64,000 nucleotides of DNA from contig JAIUCV010000009.1 of the NCBI GenBank assembly GCA_026724425.1, positions 19,851,294 to 19,915,293 of the forward strand. The letters run 5' to 3'. Source of the stretch: Erythrophleum ivorense (taxonomy: Eukaryota > Streptophyta > Magnoliopsida > Fabales > Fabaceae). Both the position numbers and the translations under genes were made by a program. Below are positions 44,132 to 55,227 of the stretch, in pieces. Numbering within the stretch: the first letter of the stretch is position 1; every line of letters starts with the position of its first letter. The notes below the pieces were generated by a model. That model was not told the origin of the DNA and searched no databases. It saw nothing but the letters and a program-made list of their open reading frames with translations.

Positions 44132-44665
44132 TTATTTGATTTTGTGGAGCCTTTTGTGCACATCCCTATAGTAATGGGTAGGGACAAATCTCTTCCTCAT
44201 GAAAGCCTTCATTTCTAGCCAAGACCGAATTGGACCCTCTCCAGAACGCCTCCTACTAGTGGTTAATTGATCCCACCATAGGCTTGCATAATCTGTAAAC
44301 TCCAAAGCAGCTAATTTCACTTTACTTTCCTCTGAAAAAGATTGGCAGTCAAATATAAACTCAACTTTTCTTTCCCATTCAAGGTATACATCAGGATCAG
44401 CTTTCCCTTGAAAGGAAGGGATTTTCATCTTGATATTACTAAATGCATCTTTCTTTTGAGGTGGAGCTCTCCTAACTCTTTCATGTTGGCTTTCCTCCTC
44501 AAAATCAGATTCATCTCCTCCTAGAACGTTTTTACCACGTCTTGCCTTGCTATTGGAAGAAGAAGAATCTATTTGATCCAACATAGTATTTAGCCTCTTG
44601 AATTGTTCTTGAACAGATTTGATGAATAATTTAAGGTCAACTTGGTTATCTTCACTTTCAGACAT
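44132..44665 (-). pseudogene. gag: Element H: Gag N-terminal part
   Basis: Starts MSESEDNQVDLKLFIKS at 44,665, just after the TTTCAGGT signal, and not at the earlier Met of the open frame. Core blocks: NIKMKIPSFQGKADPDVYLE, YASLWWDQL, KRFVPTHYYRDVHKRLHKIK. A TAA replaces the CAA of element A (KLRQGSMS), separating it from the next piece. Confidence 0.85.
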
Positions 44666-45701
44666 GATTGGCACCTGAAATGTTAGTGAATAGCAAGAGA
44701 AAGGACCTGACCACTCCCTCTTGTGTTTCACTCTAAATGATGCAAATTCACTCGTGTTTCACACTTGTAATGGCTTTTACAATGATGAAAACACTCTTGC
44801 CTTTTTCCTCTCAACTTGCTTCCTATAGTGTACTAAATTAAATCCAACAAATTAAAAGAAGTAGCAACTGAAGTGGCAATCTCAAATTTGAATTCAAGAT
44901 GCAAAGTTCTCCAAGAGACAACAAAAGTCCAACATTTTAAAAAAAATTCGTAGGTGCAGCCAATGGAAAATACAGCAAGTGACTAGGAAAGGAAATGAAG
45001 ACAATGAATTTATGGAACAAATGGTATGCGGCAGATTATGGGAGAACAAATGGTTAAATGATTAATTATCAAGAGGAAAGGATGGAAAGGAAATTGGAAT
45101 CTGAAATCAGTAATGAAGCAATCAGAAATTTGAAATTTAGAACAGGGTGAATGAATGCAAAATTTCCTTTTATGAATTGTGCACAATATGACATTTAATG
45201 ACCAGATCAACTCAAGGAATCAAAAATGGTAATTCCAAGAATAGATAATCTTCAGCAATTGCAATTTAAGTCAACAATTTATAATTTCCAGCACAACTTT
45301 CTTTTTCACAGATTTTGACTTCCTTTTTTTTCTTTTTTCTTTTTTTGCAACTTTTCCTTCTTTTCTTTTCTTTTCCCTTTTTTTTTCAGTGTAATATACT
45401 CTTTTTTTTTTCGAATCTCAAAGGTGCTGAAATTTGCAAACAGAACACCAGATTTCTGAAAGATCAGAATGACATGCACGCAAGAAACAGCTATAACTTG
45501 CTCTACAAAAATCGGATTGATGTGATTCCAAAACGAGAAGAAAGAAGAGATTTTAAGACACAAGAATGATCTATTACACGTCCAAAAAGACGAAGGAAAA
45601 CACCAGAAACAGCCGCACAAAAATAAGGACGAACAGAAACTAATCAAACGAAATAAGGGAAAAGAACAAAGAAAAAGTGGATGAAACCAACCACAACCAA
45701 T
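44666..45701 (-). other. Element H: untranslated leader
   Basis: Holds an A-run block on the sense strand around 45,320-45,413 with the small palindrome at 45,387-45,401, and CTAACATTTCAG|GTG (acceptor-like, ending 44,675) 10 bases before the gag ATG. The donor side is weak (TTG|GTTTCA). Confidence 0.65.
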
Positions 45702-45713
45702 GCTCTGGTACCA
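45702..45713 (-). other. Element H: primer binding site, one mismatch
   Basis: Minus strand TGGTACCAGAGC, one change from the exact initiator tRNA-Met complement; two bases from the LTR. Confidence 0.85.
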
Positions 45714-45715
45714 GA

Positions 45716-46566
45716 TGATATGAGACTCCGTAGAAACCCGTTCTAGGAACCCCAAATTACACGGATCAGTGATCAAATTTTGGCATGCAGCACAAGAACA
45801 AATAATATGGACAATAAGCAACAAAGAACAAAGAACAAAGAACAAAGAAAAGGAACAAAGAAGAAGAAGAAGAAGAGATGTTGGTCAATGGAATTGAACC
45901 CTAAGAGAACCCGTCTCTTAGAACCCTAATCCGGGACGCCACAAAGGAAACCACGCCTTTGATAAGTCAAAGATTTTCTCCAGCACACAAAGGCCACAAG
46001 AGAAACCTCACAAATCAGAAATAATTCTGAAAAGATAATTCATTCAATCTGCCATTCTTGGAGTACAAGTGGGCCTTATATAGGCATTTGAAAAATAAAA
46101 CCCTAAACAGAATAATTCCTAGGTTACATAAAAGAAATTTAAATATAAACAAATTCAGCAAGAATGGTGCCTAAAAATCTGAAACAGCAACAATCAAATT
46201 AAAACAAAATAAAACTAAGAGAATTTTGTGGAAAATGGCTGATTTTGTGGAAAATGGCTAGACTCCTTCAATTAGGCTCCCTTTGGGCTTGGGCTAGCAT
46301 CTTGTAGAAATGAAATAATCTCTATGTCAATTTGTTCATTTTGGGCTTCATATTCAGCTAAGACTATAGGCTCCAAGTCTATTAGTTTTTGGATCACTCC
46401 ATTCAAGGCCCCCTTCATAGCTTTGGCTGTTGATCTTATGCATGGGCCTCCCATACCTTGCAATGGATCTTTAGTTGGCCATCTTTTAGAGTCACGTCCA
46501 GCCCTTTTGTTTCCAAGCTCTTGATTTTGTTCAAGCTTCTTCAAATCTCCTATCTCACATCCATCA
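45716..46566 (-). mobile_element. Element H: 5' LTR (851 bp)
   Basis: Minus strand TGATGGATGTGAG... to ...GGAGTCTCATATCA. The tail frame 46,272-46,544 is open. Longer than the 3' LTR by one AACAAAG unit and one 19-base repeat. Confidence 0.95.
46076..46082 (-). promoter_or_regulatory. TATA box of element H 5' LTR
   Basis: Minus strand TATATAA in GCCTATATAAGGCC. Confidence 0.6.
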
Positions 46567-46571
46567 AACCT

Positions 46572-49505
46572 TAATTGAGGTGTTTCTAGCTAGCATGAGT
46601 CATTGTGAATGCCTAGTTTCTTTGTATAAAATTTAATGGCAATTAGACATCATTTGAGCCTTGTGTAACATAATTCATTTTCAGACCAAATGAATAGTGC
46701 AGCAGACCAAAATCAGAAAAATTGCCAACTTTGAAAATTTATGAAATATTCTGTAGACCTCCAAAAATTATGCTCTTTAGCTTCCCAAAAAGTTCTCAAC
46801 AAGTTCTAAATTTTTGCCAAATCTTAGATCAAGAAGAACTCATTTGGCTAAAAAGTGATATAGGGTTCCATTATGGTCATTTTTAGCTCCATTTGGGGTA
46901 CCAAAGTGACCAAATAGTTTTCCCTTAGTCTTGGCACCTTTTGGGCAAGTCTAAAAGCACATTTAGAACTTGTGTGAGTTGCCCAAATGATCCCAAACCT
47001 CATGCATCTCATTTTGGCCTTTTCATCCACACATATGCACATTACATCAAACTTTTCAAAATGCATAACTTGGCATTACATATCCAAATTCTATTCTAGG
47101 GTTTATACATCATATCCATACATCTATACATTACATAATATCATAATTACACATGTCTAAGAAGTCATAGATCATAGACATCATTGGGTTACAATAGTTG
47201 ACATAAATATGGCCTTAAAGTGACAAAACTTAAGCATTTGGTTGTCACACTCTTTCCTTCAAGGTGGTTGGCTCCCATTACCATGTCCACTTAGTCCGCC
47301 TAGCATGTGAGATCATTGGAGAGGAGGGAATGAGATTCAAAGAATCCCAATAGCTTATCTCCCATTCAATCATACATAATATATGTAAAGCAAGCCTTAA
47401 AAATACATGCATGGATAAAATAGAAGTCATGAACATTCAAGAAGCAAGCTTAGCATGTAAACAAGTCATACAAGACATTCAAGAGCTCACCAAGTGTTTG
47501 GATTGACCTCACACTTTTTCTCATGGATTTTGGACTTGCCTCACCTATTCTTTAAGAGAATCTTGGACTTAACCATACTATTGGGAGCCCACTTTGCTTT
47601 TAGGAGACTCTTTGCTTTGTCTCAACTAATCTCAAGGGTTCTTGGCTCATCCTTACCATGGTTAAGAGTTCTTGGCCTCTCCACACTCAAGCAAACTCAA
47701 ATTAACATCATAGCATCATTTGAAAGCATAACATGTCATCATGAAATCATGGCATATAAAATCATGCTAGCATGCTTTTCATGGCTTGAAAATACATATA
47801 TACACATTCTAAGACAAGCTAAACACACATCCATGCATGAGAAAAGGTGGAGAAAGCTACCTTGCACACAATCACACACTTTTTCTCTTGAAATTCCCTC
47901 ATTTGCTTTGGCCACACACCCACAAACTTGTGGAGATGGTTTCTCTTGGCCTAGATACAATTTATGGAAGCCAATTAGGTTCATGAAACAATCTCTAAAG
48001 CCACACAACTTGCTTAGATACTAGGTTACTCTATAACCCCCATTAAGGTCCATAAATGCACCTAATGAAGCAATACCCCTCAAATAATTTCTAGGCTCCA
48101 TTCTTTCTTTTCAAATATGATTCTTGACTCTTTTTAAGCCTCTTGGAGTCATCACACAATTAAAACAAAGAGTCTAACAACATGTTGCTTCTTTAGGTCA
48201 TAATATGGAACCTAAAGCACCAAATCACTTTCTATGAGTTCTAAATTTTTTCCAAGACCTCCCCTCATATTCATTCATCAAATATGACTCAAGAATGGCC
48301 TTAGAAAATTTTAAAACTCTCCCTAGCTATGGAATCTCATCTTGGCCGAGATTATGGGCTTCCTTGGGCTCTGTGGAATTCTCTTTGTTTTCTTGAAGGA
48401 GGAGGCATGTGGAGAGCATCTTAGGGATCTTAGGAAGTCATTTAAACTCTTAATTAAACTTAGGAATCATCACACAAGGTCAGATTTTACAAGGTTCACA
48501 CAAAACCCTAGAATTTGCATCTTGAAAACTAATAGTTATTTTGTTGTTTTCTTTGCATATTCTTGTTCTTCTCCCTCAAATACCTAAGATTCATGCTTGG
48601 TTTGGCTTAAAAATTAGATCCTCCTATAGCTCCTAGGGTTAGGCGAAATGGAGAAGAAGGGTGAGTGAAGATATCAACCATAGGATGAAATTTTACCTAG
48701 TTTGCTTGCTTAATTTTGCTTGAATCTTGTTTTCTCCAAGCTCCTCTCTTCAAATCCGAAAATTCCCTTGAGTTTCTCCCTTGAATCAGACTTATAAACT
48801 CCATTTTAATCAAAGGAAACAAAGGAGAAGAGAGGATAGGAGGTGTGGATGAAGAAAAACATGAAAAATCACCATGAAAACATACCTTAAGCTTGGATTT
48901 TCTTCTCTTCTTCTTCCTCCTTTGGTGCTCCTCTCCCCTAGGGTTTTTCTTCTGGTTTGGGGCAGAATAATTTAAAGCTAAATGAAGGAGAGTGTGAGGT
49001 GCCACTTATTTATAGGTAGGAAGAAGTGACTTTTTCAAAAATTCTAATTTTGCCTCTCGTTCTTTGCATTTTCATTTCTCTTTCGTTTTAGCTCCTTTTT
49101 CAGAACTATCTTTTCCATTATAAAATTTAGGTTCCCAATTTAATAAAATGCCTTTGGAATCACTCAAATCGGAGCTAAAACCTTCTCAAACGAACTCGTC
49201 AAAGTTCAAGCACATCGACATTGGAAAACGTTCACCAGAGGGGATTTAATTGTCTCAGGGCTTCTTATGGTTTTCAAGGCCTTTGAGAACCCTAGAGAAC
49301 TCAAAATTTTCATTTACCTCCTGTGTGAATTCTAAAAATTACTCAAAATTACAAAAATGCCATTACATTTCGTAGGTTTTTTGTCAAAATTTATTTCTTC
49401 ATTCTAGCTTCATTTTTCTTTCCATTTGAGGCTAGGATTCTCATTTTTAGGAGTCTAGAATGTTGCTCAAATTTTTTGAGACCTTAACTAATTTATTTCA
49501 GGGGA
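46572..49505 (-). repeat. Element J body (R8 copy d)
   Basis: 46,572-47,249 continues the J segment interrupted by H. 47,250-49,505 is the inverted relative of 7,528-9,860: 'ttttggacttgcctcacctatt' at about 47,528, the Ser/Leu-rich false ORF 47,494-48,024, and the 'aaggcattttatt' block at 49,150 (minus strand). No real gene found. Confidence 0.6.
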
Positions 49506-50273
49506 TGATATGAACCAGACTCATGTGGGAAAGGATGCTCGTGTGGAGAAGGACTTGATGATAGATGGCCCAATGACAAGAGGAAGAGTTAAGCGTCTAC
49601 AAAGAGCAATTGGGCTTCAATTTGCTGAATTAGAAGCCCATAATGTTAGTGTATGCATTGAGGAAGCAAATGGAGCCTTAATCATGCTTATTCAAGCCCA
49701 GGTTGATGCTTAAAGAGCCCATTGAAGATAGAGGACGTGAATAGTACTTCAAATGCAAGATGTCCAACCCATTAGTATTAATTAGTTTCTATTAGGCTGA
49801 TTATCTATCCTTTTCTGTTTTTAAAAGGATTTGATTTTGTATCCCTATTTTTTAGATCTTTTAGTTAGGATTATGTAGTTAGTTTCCTACTTTTCTTCCA
49901 GTAGATAGGTTTGACCTACACTATAAATTTATGTATTCTGCCTTCATTTGAATCAGATTGGAAGTAGTAGAATTATTGAGTGTTTCTCTAATTGTGAGAA
50001 TCTTATCTTTTCTTTGCTCTTGTGAAACCTTTGTCTTGTCAACCTATCTTTAGGTTGGTGATTCAAGTTCGCAAAAGCCCCCAATTCGTGCTTCGATCCA
50101 AATGCGTCGTTGTGTGGATTGGTTTACTGTGTTCGTGGTTAGGCGCATTGTCTAAGTAGCAAGTCAACGTTCTTATAACGTTGGTTAGCTATTTGCTTCC
50201 GTCGGGTCTCGAACCATCATCTATCCATCAACCTACGTCGTGAAGATTGGGCCACCCCTTTGATTTCGCATCA
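49506..50273 (+). mobile_element. Solo LTR, LTR3 type, in element J
   Basis: TGATATGAACCAGACTC... to ...GATTTCGCATCA, 768 bases, opposite to J. Flanks GGGGA (left) and AGGGA (right). The uninserted relative at about 7,612-7,650 reads (reverse complement) ...TTTTTGAGGGACTTGC, so the target was AGGGA and the left copy has one change. The tail frame 49,510-49,713 holds GPMTRGRVKRLQRAIGLQFA. TATAAATT replaces the TATAAATA of other LTR3 copies. Confidence 0.9.
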
Positions 50274-50331
50274 AGGGACTTGCTTTGAAAACGCGCTCGT
50301 TTCCATCGTTTAATGAAAATCGGACATTATA

Positions 50332-50469
50332 GTGTTCATGGTTAGGCGCATTGTCTAAGTAGTAGGTCAACATTCTTATAATGTTGGTTAGCTATTTACT
50401 TCCGTTAGGTCTCAAACCATCATCTACCTATCAACTATACTGTGAAGATTAGGCCACCCTTTGATTTCA
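50332..50469 (+). mobile_element. Element K: 5' LTR, second part
   Basis: Continues the LTR broken at 38,845: 'catggttaggcgcattgtctaag' through 'tttgatttcaca'. The last LTR bases and the primer site are missing: 'gatttcaca' joins 'aagctttgg', a loss of about 14 bases compared with the family order ...CGCATCATTTGGTATCAGAGC. Confidence 0.8.
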
Positions 50470-51326
50470 CAAAGCTTTGGTTTACTAGTAGGTTACCCAT
50501 TATTATCCAATATCTTTTCCTTCTAACCTCTAGATTTTCTTATTTACCATATCTTTTCTTTACCAACTTTAATACCCAAAAAAAAACTTTCTACATTGTT
50601 TCCAGATTTGATCCTTAGTGTGCAAAATTTGGTTTTTATACTATAAGAGCCATTTATTTTGTAATCTGAAAATTTTTCTTATTTGAACATTCTACTTTAT
50701 TTCTTATCTATTTGACCCTTTTTCGATTGAGCTTTTGGATGATTGATAAGTGTTTCTAAAAGTTCAGAATCTCTACTTTCATGTCGTTTTGGAATCATCC
50801 CAATCAGGCTTTTCTATGTCGAGATATAGTAGGTTTTAGTTGATAATATTTTCTGAATCTCATAAATCTAATTTGTCTAGTTTGTTTCCTATTTTGTGAT
50901 TTTGTAAGTTTTAGGCTATTTTATTTGATCAAGTCAGAAGAGAAAAGCCAAAGTAAAAGTAAAACATAAAACAAAAGCAAAACATAAAAAGGAATTGTTG
51001 ATCAGATTTTTTTTTCCTATTTTACCTTATTTCCTTTGAAGTATTGTGCACTTCCTTATTTTGATTTGCCCTTGTTTTCATTTTTTTCTTTATTTAAACT
51101 TTCTTACTTTGATCTTGCATTTTCCCTCATAGTTGAAATTTTCAGAATTACATTATGTGTAGTTCAGGATTTTAAACTTGATTTTGCATTATTAAGTGGT
51201 TAAATCTTTGCTCTTCTCTTTGGAACCCAAGCCTAACCAAACCCTACCCTCAATTGTGCCTTATGTGCGCCAATCATAACTTTTCAAACCACCCATCTAT
51301 ACATACTTGGTTGAACTGAGAATTGG
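50470..51326 (+). other. Element K: untranslated leader
   Basis: Homologous to the leaders of E and D ('gtttccagatttgatccttagtgtgcaa', ending 'gaactgagaattgg'). It is broken by an R4 copy at 51,327. No gene seen. Confidence 0.75.
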
Positions 51327-53634
51327 TGTAACACCTCAAAATTAATTAAGGTGTTAATCATGGATTTAGGATAATTAAGAATAATTAATATGGGATAATT
51401 GAATAAGTTAAGTGAATGAAAATTTTAGAGAGATAAATTATTAATAGTTTGAGGTTTAATTGAGTTATAAACCCCATCTAGGCCCGAATTAAATTAAGTA
51501 GGCCAAAGTTAGGGACTAATGGAGGCCCAAGAATTTTAAGTGCAAACCTAACCCATATTGTGAGGCTTGGCCCAAGAGATAGCACCTAGTGATGGCCCAG
51601 TTCAATTTAATGAATTAGAAACCTAAGACCTAACTTGCATAAGCCCTTATAATTGGCCCCATACCCCTTGAGCAGACCCAAATCAATTGAATCCTTCAAA
51701 CTTGGTCTGGCCCAATTAAATGTTTGCAGCCCAACACATTGAAGCTAGCCCAATAAGATTTAAATTAGAACCCACTTGCCATTAGACCCTTGGGTTAGCC
51801 CATGACCCACATTAGACCCAACTTTAACCTAACTAAAACCCTAAACACTTTAGCCCCTTCCCTATTTTGCTAAAACACAAAAGAGAAATTCGAAGGTTTG
51901 AAGGGAGGTTAGGGTTTGGGGCAAGAAATCCATCATTTTCCACTTCTAGAGCAAGATTCAGCCAAGGTAATAGTTATATAACTTAATCCCCTTCTCTTCT
52001 CTTTTTTTTCATTTTGGCCTGATTAGTTTTTCATTTGGAGTATTTTCACCATACCCAAAATCTGAAATGTGGTTGTTTGGGATTTTCTTAGTGAAATTTC
52101 ATAGGTTGGGGCTAAGGGTGTTATTAGGTAAGTATAAACTCTCTATTTTGATGCTTTCTTTGCTAGTTTGAGACCCCTATAGCTGATTTATGATATGGAT
52201 ATTGTTTCTGTGCGAATTTACTCAGAATTTAAGGTGTTATTTTGAGGTTTCTGGGGTAGGAGCAACTGAATCCGAATTTAGTTTTAGTGGTGATTGGGTA
52301 AGTGTTTCTGAGTAGTCCTATATAGCTTAACTTTTTTTAAGTGATGGGTTTGCTTATACAAATTGTGATTAAGGATAGTAATGTCTTGGTTTTATGTCTA
52401 TAGGCTGAAATAACATTCAATTGGATCTTAGAGGATTGGCTACAAGTGAGGTAATCGGGACTATATTAATTCCATGCATATATTTGTTTTAATTTCATAT
52501 TTGCTGTACATGAATGATTTGAAATGCTGAATGAATTGGTTGGCTGTCTATTGTATTATGATTAGACCTTGTGAATCCATGGTGGAGCTATGGTGCGGTT
52601 GCCACCCATGAATATGCTTCGATCAGGCACCGGGTTATGATCAAACCCTAAATGCACTGAGCCCTGGTTGTGCTCAATCGGGAGTAGGTGCCGTGGACGG
52701 GCCTCTCCTAGTTTTATTGGCCTTTAACATGTGGCCTTTACTGATATGACTAGCATGTTTTCTGATGCTTATGTGAAATTATGCATATATGTTAATTAAA
52801 CTGGAATATATGATAGAATTTGCCTTGGTTACTAAGATTTGCATCTCACCTCATTTCATGGGCTAAACATTTTAGGTGAAAGTTCTTCGGGTAAGGATAA
52901 AGGCAAGCAAGTGGATGAACATTCATGAGTTGAGGCCTGGTGTGGGGAGCTACACTTGGTCCGAATGGAATAGAGTAGATGCTAATTTTGTTAACCTTTG
53001 TATAGCATCATCATGTATCTGTATTGCCAAGTGTAGGAGTTTGTATTTTGAAAACATAGAATGTAACCATTGAGAAATAGGCTTCATATTAGTTATTGAT
53101 GGATGTATGAGCTTTGACACTTATTATGGCTTGTGAACTTATGATATAATTGACTATTTGAGTAATGAAATCATATGATATAATGATTGTAGACTTGAAC
53201 CAGTGATGCATGAAATGTCCAATGAAAATATGATTGAATGACCATCGGGGAAAATTTATAAAGTTGCTGATATAAGACCAATGAATGAATAGGAGAATCC
53301 ACCTTTAAATATGGGATGGGTAATGATATAATGGCTGGGACAAATCAGCTAGATAGATGCTATTAGAATCTCATAATAAGTGGGAGAGTGGTCCTAGAGA
53401 ATCCCTAGATAGAGAGTGGAGAGTATAAGACAAGATTTTAGGAGTTGTAGGATCAGAGGGCATTTCACTGCGGCCAAAATATTGTTAGTTGCGGCCAATA
53501 GAGGCGAAGTTGCCTAGGAAGAGTACCATAAAGCAATTCGCTGCGGCAAAATATGGAATTAGCCACGGTGAAATGTGAAAGGCAAAGCTGAGAGTTGTCC
53601 AGAGGGATATTCGCCGCGGCTAAATGGGAACGAA
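51327..53634 (+). repeat. R4 LTR copy in element K's leader
   Basis: Starts TGTAACACCTCAAAATTAATTAAGG and is the most complete reference for the R4 copy at 27,597-32,430, including the 60 bases lost there at element C. It is cut at about 53,634 by an inverted LTR5 fragment, so no target duplication can be seen. Confidence 0.75.
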
Positions 53635-54425
53635 TTTCTAGGAACCCCAAATAACACGGATCAGTGATCAAATTTTGGCAAGCAATACAAGAACAAAGAA
53701 CAAAGAAGAAGAAGAAGAAGAAGAGATGTTGGTCAATGGAATTGAACCCTAAGAGAACCCGTCTCTTAGAACCCTAATCCGGGACGCCACAAAGGAAACC
53801 ACTCCTTTGATAAGTCAAAGATTTTCTCCAGCACATAAAGGCCACAAGAGAAATCTCACAAATTAGAAATGATTCTGAAAGATAATTCATTCAATCTGCC
53901 ATCCTTGGAGTACAAGTGGGCCTTATATAGGCATTTGAAAAATAACACCCTAAACAGAATAATTCCTAGGTTACATGGCGGGAAAAATAAAAGAAATTTA
54001 AATCTAAACAAATTCACCAATAATGGTGCCTAAAAATCTGAAACAGCAACAATCAAATTAAAACAAAATAAAACTAAGAGAATTTTGTGGAAAATGGCTG
54101 ATTTTGTAGCAATTGGCTAGACTCCTTCAATTAGGCTCCCTTTAGGTTTGGGCTAGCATCTTGTATGAATGAAATAATCTTTATACCAATTTGTTCCTTT
54201 TGGGCCTCATATTCAACTAAGACTATGGGCTCCAATTCTATTAGTTTTTGGATCACTTCATTCAAGGCCTCCTTCATAGCTTTGGCTCTTGATCTTGTGC
54301 ATGGGCCTCCCATACCTTGCAATGGATCTTTATTTGGCCATATTTTATAGTCATGTCCAGCCCTTTTGTTTCCAAGTTCTTGATTTTGTTCAAGCTTTTT
54401 CAAATCTCCTATCTCACCTCCATCA
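53635..54425 (-). mobile_element. LTR5-type solo LTR fragment
   Basis: Minus strand starts TGATGGAGGTGAG (54,425) and matches the LTRs of C and H, but the last about 35 bases are missing. The tail frame (54,131-54,403) holds GGPCTRSRAKAMKEALN. Its U3 side joins a B-type LTR at 'ttgggcc', with 'tca' shared at the junction. Confidence 0.85.
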
Positions 54426-54780
54426 TTGGGCCTTTAACATCTCTATGGACCTTCTTAGGACATTGGGCTTCCACTTGGACTTCCACTTTTGCATCTTTAA
54501 AGAGATCTCATATCCAAAGTTCAATTCAGCATGTTTCGAATTGATCAAATATGGATCTTGGGCTCTAAACTTGGGCTGACGTCCAACATAGATATTATCT
54601 TGAACTCTTTGAGATTTTTGGACATATACTAGCACAATTTGGGCCTCTTAAGCATAGGTCATCCTTTCATGAGCCATTTGAACCTGAATCATACGCTTTT
54701 GAATGATTTTAGTTTCTTGATGGATGAAGACTTCTCAAACTTCTTGTACTCCAATGGGCATGCCTACTGATATCGTATCA
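54426..54780 (-). mobile_element. B-type LTR fragment 1 (U3 part)
   Basis: Minus strand begins TGATACGATATCAGTAGGCA and matches the first about 355 bases of B LTRs, up to GTTAAAGGCCCAA, where the LTR5 fragment was inserted. Confidence 0.85.
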
Positions 54781-55227
54781 GTCTTGCTTCATTAAAAATC
54801 ACATGGTTGACACATGATTCTTAATCTCTTGTAATTGGACTCCAATTGGGCCTTGGCACTCCTCTTATATGTGTATAATTGCATTGGGCCTTTAACATAT
54901 TGGATATTGACTTTAGTTGCTCCATGGACTCTTCTTAGGAAATTGGGCTTCCACTTGGACTTTCACTTTTGCATCTTTATAGAGATATTGATCAAATATG
55001 GATCTTGGGCTCTAAACTTGGGCCGACATCCAACATGGATATTATTTTGAGCTCTTTGAGATTTTTGGACATATACTAGCACAATTTGGGCCTCTCGAGC
55101 ATAGGCCATCCTTTCATGAGCCATTTGGATCTAAATCATAGACTTTTGAATGGTTTGGATTTCTTGATGGATGAGGGCTTCTCAAACTTGTAGTGTTCCA
55201 ATAGGCATACCGATTGATATTGTATCA
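54781..55227 (-). mobile_element. B-type LTR fragment 2, diverged
   Basis: Minus strand begins TGATACAATATCAATCGG and follows the B-type U3 with many changes. An older copy than fragment 1, in the same orientation, next to pol of the plus-strand element. Confidence 0.75.

Larger units (their letters stand above)
39530..46566 (-). mobile_element. Element H: complete but defective gypsy CRM-like element, target duplication AACCT
   Basis: Both LTRs, primer site, leader, gag, pol and polypurine tract are present. AACCT at 39,525-39,529 and 46,567-46,571 is the target duplication. By eye the LTRs differ by about 8 substitutions in about 825 bases plus two indels, so the insertion is recent. Coding lesions: a stop in gag, a one-base insertion in protease, a two-base loss in RT, a D-to-N change in RNase H, and a loss of about 118 bases in the integrase C-terminus. 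Confidence 0.95.
38846..50331 (-). mobile_element. Element J: R8-family insertion in K's LTR, itself split by H and a solo LTR
   Basis: The plus strand starts TGTAACACC and ends GGACATTATA, so the minus strand runs TATAATGTCC...GGTGTTACA, near-complementary ends. The flanks TTGTT (38,841-38,845) and GTGTT (50,332-50,336) look like a 5-bp duplication with one mismatch, and K's LTR is continuous across the insertion. Own sequence, about 3.7 kb, is 38,846-39,529, 46,572-49,505 and 50,279-50,331. The 47,250-50,331 part is an inverted relative of R8 copy c (7,528-9,860). A purine run (minus-strand GAAGGAAAGAG) at 47,250-47,260 precedes TGTGACAACC, like a polypurine tract and LTR start. No protein domain is seen, so it may be a non-autonomous or LTR-only remnant. 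Confidence 0.65.

Noticed and set aside
45306..45845. 179-codon minus-strand ORF
   Set aside because: Runs from H's 5' LTR through primer site into the leader; hydrophobic and low-complexity by composition, and no matching frame in A or B.
47494..48024. 176-codon plus-strand ORF
   Set aside because: Lies in repeat R8 copy d; the related copy c is not open in the same frame and no domain is visible.
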